NCBI GenBank assembly: GCA_028023455.1
Contig: JAQFVV010000012.1
Span: 8,902,499-8,966,498, forward strand
DNA length: 64,000 nt
From: Epiperipatus broadwayi
Taxonomy: Eukaryota > Onychophora > Udeonychophora > Euonychophora > Peripatidae
Reading direction: 5' to 3'
Under the pieces are notes generated by a model. That model was not told where the DNA came from. It did no database searches and saw nothing but the letters and a program-made list of their open reading frames with translations. Position numbers and translations under genes: made by a program. The first letter of the stretch is position 1. Every line of letters begins with the position of its first letter. Shown in pieces: positions 11,120-23,089 of the stretch.

Positions 11120-13269
11120 CCTGTGTAATAAATAGCAATTCATGAATTGTTATTATCAAATTGTATGTGGTCTTAGAACTAAGACAATAGATTTTAAATA
11201 TGAATTATTATTAAATGAATATATTATCTTTTTAACAGAAAGTTGGTTAAAAAAAGAAATTGATAATATTAGTAAATTTGATGATAAGTATGATGTGTAT
11301 AGATGTGATATAAATTATAATAATGAAACAAAAGAGGTGGTACTTTGATTGGTATTAAAAAGACATAAAGCATAGACAAATATTTATAATGATAATATCT
11401 AATCCTGTTGGATTGAAGTTGGTTTAAAAAATCAAAATAAAATATTGTTAAGTACTAGATATCTTCAACCTACTCTGCCAATGAATGATTTAGATGCATA
11501 TTTGGTTAAATTTGAAGATATATTGGTGAAATATAAATATATTATTATAGTTGGAGATTTTAATGAAGCTAATTATTCACTACATAGCAATAAGACTGTT
11601 GGTAATAGTAAACTTTATAGATTAAAATTTTTTATTGAGTTGGTTAGATTAATTCAACTTAATAATATTATTAATTTTAGGGGTGGTATGTTGGGTTTAT
11701 TGTTTAGCACTAAGGATGGTTTGAAGAGTACACGAGGCTGAGCAAGCACTTTTGCAGCCTGATCCTTATCATCCACCTTTGGAATTTGTAATAGATGGTT
11801 CTCATGAACATATAAAACCTATAGTAAATAGTATTAGAGATTATAAACATCGGGACTATTTGAAGATGTTGATTGGAATGTAATTTTTATAAAAATTGAT
11901 TGAAATATATCTGCAAAGAAGTTTATTAATATAGTTCAAAATTGTCTAGATCAATATATTCCTGTTAGGCATTATTTAAATACTAATAATAAATATCCTA
12001 AATGGTTTTCTAAGGAATTGGGTAAGGGTTTAAACAGAAACATAAATGTCACAGATTATATAAATTAGCTAATGATAAAGAATTGTATAAGAAATTTAGT
12101 GATTTGCATGCTTATACTAAAACTCTTACGAAAAAAGTTTATAATAATAATAATTTAAATAGGGTTGAAGAAAATTTTACGAATAATCCACAAATGTTTT
12201 GGAATTAGGTTAATATTATTGGAAATAAGAGTTGTAAATATAATGTAATTCGACCTTCTATGAATGATTTAGTTAATCAGTTTACAAATATGTATTTACA
12301 TATTTCTGATAATGATATGGCTGATGTTAAATTTAATAAAGAGAATTTTTGAAATATAGATGTTAAAAAAATTGCAATTCCTGAAGTGTTTAATGCAATT
12401 TCTAAACTTAAAACAAAATCTTCTATGGGATACGATAATATTTGTAATTTTATTATCAAGGGATAAGCTGAATATTTGGTAGCACAATTACATTCCTGAA
12501 ATATTTAAGATAATTAAGATTATACCAATTTATAAGAAAGGGAATAGACCTGATCCTGGTAATTATAGGCCTATTTCAATTCTGTCAACTTTTGCTAGGA
12601 TTTATAAAAGATGTATTTACAGTAACATTATTGTAGATATGATTAAGGTGTTACCTAATTATCAGCATAGTTTTCAACCTGGTAAATCTATTGAAACTAA
12701 TTTAATGATGATATCTAATCATATTGCTCATGTCTTATCTGATCAGAAACAATTAGATGTTGTATATTTTGATATGACTCAGGCATTTGATAAAGTTTCA
12801 CATGTTAGACTTTTATATAAACTTAAAATGTTGAGAGTTAATCCTCATTTAATTGAGTGGTTTAGCAATTATTTGAGGGGTCATAAATCTTCTGTGTATA
12901 TATGGATAGAACCAATTCTCATTTTTTTAAATAATATGGTAGATGTTCCTGAGAGTGGAATATTAGCATCTTTGCTTTTTAATGTTTTTATGTGTGATGT
13001 AAAAATAGTATGATAATTACTTATGTTGATGACTGTAAGTTATTTAAAAGAATTATTACTTATAATGATCATACTGAGGGTCAAAAGAATATAGATTGTT
13101 TTAAAATTTGGTGTAGGTATAACAATATGGAGATTAATATTAATAAAACATACACCATTTCCTATAAAATAAGCAAAACTCTCCATACAGTAGTGCCACT
13201 CAGTGCAAGCCAGAGTAATCAATGAATGCCAGAAGACTTGTGCATAAAATCCCTATCTAGTGTCTACTC

Positions 13270-13328
13270 ATCCAATATCCCCAGACTAGTTTCTGGCTTG
13301 TGGTCTTCATCAGTGAGGAGCCTTGGTT
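13270..13328 (-). ncRNA. Hammerhead ribozyme, family A left arm
   Basis: On the minus strand: tcctca, ctgatga, agaccacaagcca, gaaa, ctagtc, tgggga. The conserved CUGAUGA and GAAA are intact. Stem I is tcctca with tgggga (one G-U pair), extended after an internal loop by an outer helix near ccaa/ttgg. Stem III is the minimal ac-ta-gt, leaving C as the cleavage-site base after GU. Stem II is weak here (g-a-c against g-c-c) but is ggc/gcc in the other arm. This is the minimal type-I form known from Penelope-like elements, which probably works best as a dimer. Confidence 0.6.
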
Positions 13329-13715
13329 CTGAGAGCACTGCACCTAGATCTTAGGATCTAATGGAACCCCCCAGCAGCCACCTTTTATCTCTACTTGACT
13401 ACAAAACTATGAGAACAAAAATTGAAAACAATAATATTTTCAGTCTAAGCTCATTAGCTTATATAGTCATATAGGTCTGAACTCAGTTCACTATTCATAC
13501 ATTTTGGTATCTTTGGTTCTTTAATATCATTATTAAAGAACCAAAGATACCAAAATGTATGAATAGTGAACTGAGTTCAGACCTATATGACTATATGAGC
13601 TAATGAGTTTAGACTGAAAATTATTTTGTTCTCATAATTTTGTAGTTAAGCAGAGATAAAAGGTGGCTGCTGGAGAGTTGCATTAGATCCTAAGATCTAG
13701 ATGCAGTGCTCTCAG

Positions 13716-13774
13716 ATCCAAGGTTCCTCACTGACAAAGGCCACAAGCCAAAAACTAGTCTGGGGATATTGGAT
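13716..13774 (+). ncRNA. Hammerhead ribozyme relic, family A right arm
   Basis: This is the mirror copy of the left-arm motif. The outer helix atcca/tggat, stem I tcctca/tgggga and stem II ggc/gcc are present. The catalytic core has decayed: ctgacaa replaces ctgatga, and aaaa replaces gaaa. It should be inactive. Confidence 0.55.
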
Positions 13775-14690
13775 GAGTATGCACTAGATAGGGATACTAT
13801 GCACAAGCCTTCTGGCATCCATTGATTACTCTGGCTTGCACTGAGTGGCACTACTGTATGGAGAGTTTTGCCTGTTTTAATAATAGTTGTGAGCAAGCAT
13901 AAAAAATGGTGATCATGTGATGTTTGGTTGATCGTTTCCTATACTAATAAAACTGAAAAATCTGTATATCAATATAAAATTGAGAATTGTATTATTACAT
14001 ATAAAGAGATTTTATCTGATTTAGGAATAATATTTTGCAGTAATTTTACTTTTAATGCACATATCTTAATATGTTATTAATATATTATTAATAAAGCATA
14101 CAGAAAGATGGGCTGTATTTTGAGATATGGGAGAGATTTATCTACTTCCATAAAATATAGGTTATTTTTTCTTCTTGTTGTTACACTTTTAGAATATGGT
14201 TATTGTATATGGAATTTCAATTTGATTAATATTCGGTCTAGAATATATAATGTTGAAAAAAGATTCAATAAATTAATAATGGGAAAATGTCAAAACAGTA
14301 TTGAAAGAAAGGAGAATATTAAAAGATATGATATTGTTGAAAAAGTTAATTGATGTCAGTAACTGTATATGGAAAATAGAATTGAAAGTACCTAGTCCAT
14401 CTGTGAAGAAAAATGCATACTTTCAAGGTTAAAAAATACTTTCTTCAGCAAATCAGTTATTAATAGATTGCAAATAGTATATAATCTAACTTTTAATAAT
14501 ATTGATATTTTTTGTGATTGGTTTATTATGAATGTTAGAAAACAACTAAATTTTATAATTATGAATGTTATATAATCTTATGTATGTAATTTGTATTTGC
14601 TTATTTTTTTTTGTTTTGTTTATTGTGTATTTCTGTTAAAGTGTAAGTGCTGAAATGCACATAATAAATAGATATTAAATTGAATTATCA

Positions 14691-15705
14691 GCATCATCAT
14701 CATGATTATAATAATAATTGAAGATCTAATTATTGGTGATTATGAAAATTATCCAAGGCCAATTTTAAATATTTAATGTCGCAATTATATTAAGAATATA
14801 ATATTTTCTATGAATGCCACATAATAAATAAAAGATTATGTGATGTTTTATAAAAATTTATAAGTTTATTTATGTTTATTAAAAAGTACTAATAGTCAAA
14901 TAGATGTATGATTTTTTAAGAACTGGTAAAGTATTCTAGTTGTTTGTTATTTTGTGAAGGTAGTTGAATATATGTAAAATCCATCATTATATTCAACTAC
15001 ATGGCATCAATTTATTATTATTGTTATTAGTAATAAATTGAGATGTTAAATAATTATAGAGTTGTATGAAGTGATGATGGATAGAAATTTTAGTTAATGC
15101 TAAATTTTAATGTTATTTTATAAAAGCATAGTAACTGATTTATTAATTTATAATAAATTTCATAAAGTAAGATAGTTTGTTATATAATTAAGTAGGGGTA
15201 ATATTCTTATGCTATTAAAGAGTATATCTTTTGGGATACATCCTCAATGTTAAACCATGTACCTTGCTGGATGTCTCATGTAAAGAGTTTTATAATTTTA
15301 TTAGTATTTTAATCAAACCATACATTAATTGTAATTAACAAGCTAGTTGTAACTGAAATTGTTAGTATAATATATGAGCTGAATATTTAATGTGAACCTG
15401 ATTACTTATTATTGTTATATTTTAATTTGATTAATTTATTATACTTAATTATTATGAAATATTAATTATGTTAAATATTATGCATTAGAAGTGCATTTTG
15501 AGCTAATTATAATATTTATCTTTAATAGTTATTGTTTACATAACATGATTATAGATTATTACATTTTTCAGTAGTTAGCTGGAGAGTTTTTAAGTTAGAT
15601 TAGCCTAGATTGTTTTTGCAAGGGTACAAATATATATATCAAGAACAAAAAAGTAACAACTCATGTTGGTTTTCAACTGTATCGAAACAATATTTGCAAT
15701 AACAA
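14691..15705. other. AT-rich DNA, nothing recognised
   Basis: No coding signal. A small inverted repeat, gtagttgaatat ... atattcaactac, lies at about 14961-15001. Confidence 0.45.
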
Positions 15706-15715
15706 AAAAATTATA

Positions 15716-16021
15716 TTTTATATCTTTGGTATTTATTCTTATCTTAGTTTTCCTTATAGTTTAACTGTTTTTATATAATATTAGCACATCTTCATTAAGA
15801 TGTGTTAATATTATATAAAACAGTAAAACTATAAGGAAAGCTAAGATAAGAATAAATATCTAAGATATAAAATATTATTTTAGTATTGAGAGAAAAGTTA
15901 TTTCTATAAGGAAAGTTAAGATAAGAATAAATACCTAGGATATAAAATATTATTTTAGTACTGAAAGAAAAGTTATTTCTTTAAAAGATAATATCATCAT
16001 TAAAAATTGAATTATATGTTG
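15716..16021. mobile_element. Inverted-repeat element with tandemly doubled right arm
   Basis: The left arm (about 15716-15800) meets its complement near 15800 (gcacatcttc/aagatgtg). The right arm is followed by a second direct copy of about 78 bp, as aaggaaagctaagataag recurs at about 15901. A ~40-bp tail, about 15980-16021, is found only on the right. A 10-bp direct repeat, aaaaattata, at 15706-15715 and 16022-16031 may be the target duplication, but it is AT-rich. Tandem plus inverted arms recall pseudo-LTRs of Penelope-like elements. I see no hammerhead core. Confidence 0.45.
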
Positions 16022-16079
16022 AAAAATTATACAATAATAAATTAGAAAACAAAGTAGCTAAGTACTAATGTCAACATCT

Positions 16080-17020
16080 TTTGAAATGATACATAGTTTA
16101 AATGAAGACGAGATATGTTATTAAATCTATGAAAAATGGAAACCTTCGAAGAAATGAACAAATAATTATTAATGTTTTAAAAAAAACAAGTAGAAAATAA
16201 AATAAATTGCTGGTACACAAAATGTTTAAAAGATAATAACATATCACATGGTTGGAAAAATACAATAGATAATTTACCAATCATTAATCCAAAAACTACA
16301 GTCCTAGACCTTTTTCAGATTTTCAAATTCAAAAATAGATTTTATCATCTATTGTAAACTCATCTTTTGTTAAGATAGGTGGAAAACACAGGCATTTGCT
16401 TTTAAAAATTTTTTTTATTTGTAAACTTGTGTACAAATTAAGTTTTTAATTATAGGCATTTGAAAAGAATGAAAAAAAATATCAAAAAGTACAGACCAAT
16501 CCATTTTATCTGAGATATTTACTAAAATCCTTAAAAATTATTTTCAAAAATTTTGGAATGAAGTCAACTTGAAAGTGAATTGCAGCACATGCATGTATCA
16601 AAGGAAGTTATGGAAAAAGAATATGAGATGTCATTATTTATTAAATTGATTGATTATAAAAAAGATCATTGATTTTATAAACATTTCTGATGTAATTAAT
16701 ATATTAAAATCTGATGAGATAGATCCATTAAATTTCCAAATTCAGAATATTTATTAGAATGCAGCAGTAGTGACTTAATTATTATGTGACATCATTTTTA
16801 AGATTAAAATAGGTAAATAATATTTTATTGATGAAATTGAAAAGCATAGGATTAAAAAACGGATCATTAGCATAAATCTGATAAAATGAAGAAAGTAAAA
16901 GAAGAAAAGACAAATATAAAAAAAACTAAAATAATGAAGACAAAACAAATATATTAGTCAAATTATTAATAAGAGTAGCAAAAATAAATGACAGAATTAA
17001 TTATAAAGTGCTTTTGATAG
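16080..17020 (+). pseudogene. Very decayed LINE reverse transcriptase remnant
   Basis: Short stretches on the plus strand recall LINE reverse transcriptase: HGWKNTIDNLPIIN then SPRPFSDFQ around 16250-16330, KYRPIHFI near 16490, and VINILKSDEIDPLNF near 16690. They lie in several frames with many stops and are partly in an unexpected order. It may be two overlapping fragments. Boundaries are loose. Confidence 0.35.
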
Positions 17021-20000
17021 AAATAATAATTTATATTCTTCCTTTCACTTTATATCCTTCTATAAGCATTAATAAAATTTATAAATTTTATAATTAATCG
17101 AACCCACCTTCCTTTATTAGTGTATCAATGTGTATTTTATTTAATTTATTAAACAATGTGATAATTTTGATTGACAAACAATCTTTTTCAGAGCTAAAAG
17201 ATAAATATATATATACCTCAAAAAATGATCAAATTTTAAATTAAAACTCGTTCATAATGTTGTCTTATTAAATATTTTTTATTGAATTATTTTTAATATA
17301 TATATAAATACCTAAATAATGTTTGATTGTATTATTCATATGACCAAATTCTTTGTGTACTATGTATTTATATATATCTTTTAGTCTGAAAACAATTGTT
17401 GTCCAGTCAAAACTAGCAGATTGATTAAGTTAATTAAATAAGCATTGGTAGAATAATATGGAAAAGTGGATTTGTTTGCATAATAATTTAGTAGGTGGTG
17501 AAAACAGATATCAGTGATATTACTGAAAAAGACAGATTATTAAAAGATGACAACTTATAACAGAACTCAACAAATCCAAGATAAGTGAAATAAATGTACA
17601 AGATAATTTATTAAAAAAACTACAGATACACTCAGAAGCTGCCCTATAATGGTTGAAAACACAGATTAAAAAGTGTATGATCTAATAGCAGACTGTCATC
17701 TTTTTATTCATAGCTTAATTATTTTTCATCATGACTAGTTTATTTGTAATATTCAAAGTGTCCTAAATGAGATTACATATAATTATAACTAAACAATAAA
17801 AATGGAAATAATAGATACAATTAATTATCAATTAACATTCAAGAAAAATGTCAGTAACAGATCAAAATTTCACTTATCTACATTTCTTAATAATAAAATC
17901 TAAGGATGTTTATACTACTATTTATAAAATACAGAGGTGCTAGAATAAACTGGGGTAAGCAATAGAAACTACCATCAATGGTAAATACTTTATTGTAATA
18001 TCTCATTGCCTTGTTACTCCATCTGCCTTGATAGAAAAATTAACAAATATATATGCATGATGCATTTTTTTCTATTTTGTCTGAATGAATTTTTTTTGTT
18101 GGAAATGCAAAATAGATTGATCTTTTGAAAATTTTCTGATAATATATCTGTCTCAGAAACAACTTATTTTCCTACTTCTTAATAATTCAATTTTTTTTTT
18201 TTTGATATAAAGCATACACTAAACAATACTTAACAATCTTTTTTCTCTTCATGTTAATGTTTTACAAATGATTTTGCTTATCTATTAAATACCCATTTAG
18301 TTACTTCAATTCTCCACTCCATCCCCCAATCACATTAAAAATAAAGCAGTTTTATGAATATTTAAAAGACATGGGTCTTCCTGTTCTTTCCAACACATTT
18401 AATCAGCCCAACTTTATTAAACTTTATGACAATTTTATTTATTCAAAATTGTTTCTGATTTGATCATAATACTTGGAAGATATTCCAGCATTTTATATTT
18501 AATCATTATGTTCATGGATTTTGATGCTAATACTATCAAACATGTTCTCATGACACAGTGATTAAGTTATCTGTATGCACTGTTCATTAACTGGAACAAT
18601 ATGAGCCAGATATTTTACATCTTAAATAAGCTTATTTCAGATAGCATGTAGATAGCTATGTAAAATGGCCAGCAAATGGATAAACAATTATTCTTAGCTA
18701 GAGAGAAAACAAGGATGGAATAACACTCAAACTCCTATTACTCAGCAACTGGAAAACCTGCTTTATCCTTCACTGGATCTTAGTAAGAGGTAATTGTCTT
18801 ACAGAGAGTTATATAAAAATGGTTTTTACATAATTCATTATTATCAAACTGATCTAGACCCTCACTCAAAAATAAATAAATAAAAATAATCTCAAAGTAT
18901 ATACTTCATTATTATTTTTTAATTTAAACAACCACTACTGTCAAATGTATATATTTCACTTTAATTTTGTATATTTAGATATTTTTTAATTGTTAAATTT
19001 TTTCTTATACTGATATTCTTACAGATGATTATAATCTATTAGTTAATCAAAATATTCATATTTAGATAGAAATGATATTGAATTTGTATGAAAATGAGAT
19101 ATTAAAAAATAGCTTCACCTATTACTAGTGATATAGTTAATTACAATTTTCCTCTATAACTAAAGCTATTGCTAAGAAATAATTGAAAGTTAAAAATAAT
19201 AAGTGATTGACATGTGTTTTATATTAAAATGTTAAAGTTGAAATAACTCTTCCAAAAATGACAGTTTTCAACAATGCCTGAACATAGTGCTCTAAAAATT
19301 AACATTTTATTATCCAATTAAAAAGAGAATGGTATGTAAATGCATTTTTTTAAAAAAAAAAATAAAGCTAATGGAAAGCATAAAAAATATATATACAAAA
19401 GATGAAATATATTCACAGATTAATTACTATTATTTAAACAGGTTTAAAGGTAACTGTATAATGGTAACTGTGTTTACTGTTATGCTTATTATGTAGGATT
19501 CAATTCCATATTAAAAAAATCCTGACATTTTAAGGTTCCAAACAAACTTATGATTATCCGTTTCAGTAGCTAAACATAGGTAACTCATCTAGTTTTAATT
19601 ACTGACTGGTAAATGAGTATAGTTATTTTTTATTTCATAGTTAAAAATATATATATAAACGTTCTTTTCTAGCTTGAGAACAATCTTTTCATTCCTATTT
19701 CTATGTAGAGGAATGATGGAAAAGCATTTTATCCTGAAGAGAGATATTTAGTGACCAGTTTATCTTACACATTTAAAGAAAGCTATAACTTAATAAAATT
19801 CTACATTTTTTTTCATTTTATTATTTAAAGTAATTCACAAATGGAATCTGACCTGTTATTTAAATAATGAATGCTAAAAATTAAAAGATTGCAAAAAAAA
19901 AAAAAAAAGAAGTAACTATGTACTAATAAGTCCATATGCTAGCTATAGGTTTCAAATCTCAGTGGAGTCTGATGATTTTTTAAAGTATTTAAGTATATTC

Positions 20001-20507
20001 TAAGAGCTTTCCCTTATAATTATTTAACATCAAATTTGGTTGATAAAAGGTTACCTAGCTAGAAAGAAAATTAAAGTAAATGTCATAATCTGAGTTTAGG
20101 AGATGCAAGTTGTAAAGAAATCAATAGTTATATTTTGTGCAACTATAATTAGTTTGGAGAGATAAAGAGATTTTAGGTACCCAGAGATGTTAAGGTCATG
20201 ACTTAACCATTAGTGATATTTTTTAATTATTGGAAGAGAAAATAAATTGATAATAATAAAACTACCTCAGTATGAAATTTACTAGTGTTTTAACAAATAA
20301 TTTTAGCCACTATTATAATTATATAAAATTACTGTTAAGATGAAATAGTGCTTTGTTTAAAAAAAAAAATAAACATTTGGTTTAAAAAAGTTAAACATTT
20401 GACAATTAATGCAAAGTTAAACATTTATTTCAATAATAACCATATGGATAATTAATCTGTCAAAATAATATCAATTGTCTCAATTTTCCTGCTAAATTTT
20501 TAACATT
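17021..20507. other. AT-rich DNA, nothing recognised
   Basis: No exon, RNA gene or clear repeat. A long A run lies at about 19890-19910. A short open frame near 17530-17690 has no recognisable motif. Confidence 0.45.
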
Positions 20508-20516
20508 CAAATTTAA

Positions 20517-20957
20517 AGTTGTAATGATTTATTAAGTGCATAGAAAGTATGTAAATACTTTAGAGAAAGGCTTTAACTGTTATCATATGTGCCTTGAATG
20601 TTTGTAATAGACAAACGATATTGTTTTTTGACTGTAGCGGGACCTGTCAAACATCAACACAAGATAGCAACTTTATAAAGATAAAAGCCGCTGTCTTATC
20701 TTTAACCTAAATACCTACTTATATAGGCCAAACTGAAAAAAGTAACAGCTTCACACTCTCAAATCAAGATGCTTCAGATTGGCCTATATAAGTGGAAAAT
20801 TAGGTTAAAGATGGCCACTCTTAGCTTTATAAAGTTGCTATCTTGTGTCGAGGTTTGAGAGGTCCCTCTATAGACAAAAAACAACATTATTTGACTATTA
20901 TAAACATTCAAGGGACATACTTTCTCTAAATATTTACTCATTTGTAAAATTTCTAAA
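20517..20957. mobile_element. Family C inverted-repeat element, copy 1
   Basis: The arms are about 20553-20735 and 20778-20935, sharing acacaagatagcaactttataaag and the spacer-side strings cttatataggcc and ggcctatataag. A 9-bp direct repeat, caaatttaa, at 20508-20516 and 20958-20966 may be the target duplication. The left end has about 36 extra bases (tttattaagtgcatag), and the same extra piece occurs in complement at the end of the 52-kb copies. This supports one family with a defined one-sided tail. It is non-coding, with no ribozyme core seen. Confidence 0.55.
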
Positions 20958-20966
20958 CAAATTTAA

Positions 20967-22463
20967 TTTTAAAAATAAAATATAACACATATATTTAAAT
21001 CAGTATGTAAAAGCAAAACAACAAGAATTAAATTAATTATAAAACAAAATAATAATTATCCATCTAAAAATTCTAAAATTAACAACTGCAAGTATATAGT
21101 ATTTATCAACTAACTCTGTGATTGTAATTAGTCAGTATCTAGTAAATTAAATAAATAAGAAGTTAACAGAACTAAAAATGATTCATGGACCTTGAGCTCT
21201 AAAATCTATCACTCCACCAATGTACTAAAGCATCCAAGATAGCATTCAGTATTTACTGATCACATACATAATATATTTAATAATTTTCTTTTATAGTAAC
21301 CTCAATCATATTAATTGGATAACATTCAAATTGAATTAATTTACTATCTAAGAAATATTTTGTCCTACCAGTGTTAAATATAATGTACAATTTAAATCAA
21401 AAATTATCTAAAATATGTAATCATTTCTTCCCGAGAACTGCAAAATATCCTCTCAGACTGTTCAAATTAGAGAGTTTAGATTTTAGAGTCTCTATAAAAG
21501 GATTACATTAAATTTTTGTATGGACAATATACTTTTTACTTTCTTGAATCCCAAATATTTACTGGGTCTTTGGTAATTTCTCAGAAATAATTTCATTCTT
21601 TTATCAAGAATGACCTGATGACTTTATACTATAAGATGTTTATTATAATAAGAAGCATAACCAATTTTCTACTTTATCAAAATATCATTTAATAATTAAT
21701 TATCATATCTTATAAAGCACTTGAAATAAACAAATTAATGTCATAGCAGGACCACAATATTTTGAATCCCTGTGGTTATTGATAGTATTATTATAATTAT
21801 CAGTTAATGAAAGCTCCTCTTTTCATATTCACAATAATTGATATTGCAATCTCAATCTAAGATTTAAATTTTCTTAATGAGAAAGAGAATAATCTTCATC
21901 AAAATAATACGACAAATCCTATCACTTTGCTACTTCAATGAAATATAATCTTTGATTATTGCATTAAATAACAAATTTTTTTCTACATTGTAAAACCATT
22001 TTTTTTAAAATATTGAGTAATCATTCAACATTAGATGATTGTATAATGGATAATATGATTAATATCAACTGAATGATTTTCTATTGGGAGTAAGCACACT
22101 TTATTTTTATTATTTCCTACCAAAAGAAAATCAATTAAATAAATTTAATTTCAGGAGATTTGTTCACAGTGCATCTAAAGCTACAGAATTGGTCTTAGGG
22201 TTATTTTTATATAATCCAGATAAAATATAAAGGAATTAAAGTATATTTCCTAATAATGGGCAAATATGGCACTATTTAAATTAAAAGTTTTAAATTGTGT
22301 TATTTTAAAATGATTATTTATTTCTATTTATAAAACTAAATAAAATTTGGATTAAAAAAAAAACCCCACAATATTACTATTTCAAACACAATATTAAAAA
22401 AAAAAAGAAACATTTTAAGGAGCTTTAACTCCAAGTATAATATAAAAAGTATTGATAACTAAC
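20967..22463. other. AT-rich DNA, presumed intron
   Basis: Nothing recognised. It lies directly downstream, in gene orientation, of the PDZ exon and so is probably intron. Confidence 0.45.
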
Positions 22464-22526
22464 CTGGATAATTTGATCTCCTTCTCGTATGCGACCATCT
22501 TGACCAGCTATACTATATGGTTCAAC
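22464..22526 (-). CDS. Internal exon of a PDZ-domain protein (PDZRN3/4-like)
   Basis: On the minus strand, tatttacag is followed by 63 bases open in one frame and then gttagt: a good acceptor and donor around exactly 21 codons. The product begins VEPYSIAGQ and continues DGRIREGDQIIQ. This is the PDZ stretch from helix A through the next strand: SIA-x2-DGRI-x-GD-x-I-x-Q, with ING expected at the start of the next exon. PDZ domains bind C-terminal peptides of membrane and junction proteins. The SIA-x2-DGRIREGD form is close to the first PDZ of the PDZRN3/PDZRN4 ubiquitin ligases, so that group is my best guess. Other multi-PDZ scaffolds remain possible. No neighbouring exon is visible in the window, which implies very long flanking introns. 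This is the only convincing host coding sequence seen. Confidence 0.8.
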
Positions 22527-22684
22527 CTGTAAATATTACATAAAAAATTAAAATTAAATAGAATTAAAAGCAATTATAATTTATTAAAATAATGATAATA
22601 TAGGTATAAAAATATATTTTTAAAACTTCAATTGTGTTTTAATGAGATAATAAATAATAGAGATAAACATTTCTTTAAATGTTA

Positions 22685-22922
22685 AATGCTTTTATTGATT
22701 GTGCAACCACAAATTGGGTTTTTATATTTAACTTGAAATAAAAGCATGGGTGAGGGGATCCAGAAATGAATTAAGTCAATTCCTTGTTACAAAAAAAAAG
22801 GAATTGACTTAAATAATTTCTGGATCCCCGACCCCACTTTTATTTCAAGTTAAATCTAAAAAAACCAATTGTGATTGAAGAATTTTTTTTTCTTTTTAGT
22901 GCATGATTAGTAAAAGCATTAC
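22685..22922. repeat. Palindromic element next to the PDZ exon
   Basis: The inner arms 22706-22782 and 22799-22876 match strongly (ttaacttgaaataaaag, ggggatccagaaat, aagtcaattcc) around a 16-base A-rich spacer. Weaker outer arms (tgcttttattgattgtgca and its diverged complement) extend it to about 22685-22922, broken by a T-rich insertion on the right. I found no convincing target duplication, so the class is open. It lies in the intron just upstream of the exon and would make a strong hairpin in the pre-mRNA. Confidence 0.6.
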
Positions 22923-23089
22923 TTTTAAGTTTTTACTATTGGCATAGTAAATAAAAATGTAAAATTATATATTTTAAATTGACTAGACACTTATAGCATC
23001 ATACAGTGTCTAATATTTTTATATAATTATTTCATAGCGGGTGGTTCTGAATTTCTTAACCATGTGGGGTGATTTAATATTTTATGTGA
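22923..23089. other. AT-rich intron sequence
   Basis: Nothing recognised between the palindrome and the diverged tandem duplications. Confidence 0.4.

Larger units (their letters stand above)
13167..13934. mobile_element. Family A inverted-repeat element, copy 2 (longest)
   Basis: A 9-bp target duplication, tttcctata, lies at 13158-13166 and 13935-13943, and removing the element rejoins the LINE reading frame. The arms, each about 350 bp, meet near 13530 (ttaaagaaccaaagatacc on the right arm). Outer ends read gcaaaactctccatacag on the left and the complement on the right. A ~55-bp tail with gatcatgtgatgttt is present only on the right. Each arm carries a hammerhead core. No protein is encoded, so it must have been mobilised in trans. 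It is the best template for the family. Confidence 0.75.
11142..14353 (+). pseudogene. LINE ORF2: endonuclease plus reverse transcriptase (broken, interrupted)
   Basis: The endonuclease part shows YYQIVCGLRTK and LTESWL at 11150-11260 and VGDFNEANYS at about 11548-11580. The reverse transcriptase begins near 12510 (IPIYKKGNRPDPGNYRPIS) and continues with HSFQPGKS, YFDMTQAFDKVSH, LLFNVFMCDV and the catalytic-site motif YVDD at about 13022-13033. At 13158-13166 the frame is cut by the family A element and resumes after the duplicated target at 13944 with TNKTEKS. It then runs to the thumb region YRKMGCILRYGRD (14100-14140). Residue choices such as DKVSH and RSRIYNVEKRF fit Jockey-type elements of arthropods. 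Multiple stops make it non-functional. Confidence 0.75.
9677..14690 (+). mobile_element. Jockey/CR1-like LINE, nearly full length but decayed
   Basis: ORF1 (9677-11119) with a PHD-like finger is followed at 11142 by ORF2 with endonuclease and reverse transcriptase up to about 14353. A ~340-bp 3' region ends around tattaaattgaatt at 14670-14684. Many stops and frameshifts show that it is dead. A 768-bp family A element sits inside the reverse transcriptase (13167-13934). The 5' end is placed at the first recognisable ORF1 codon; untranslated sequence may extend further left. A 3' microsatellite-like tail and target duplication were not identified. Confidence 0.75.

Noticed and set aside
16098-16280. 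60-codon minus-strand hydrophobic frame
   Set aside because: It lies antisense to A-rich LINE-like sequence; composition explains the hydrophobic run.
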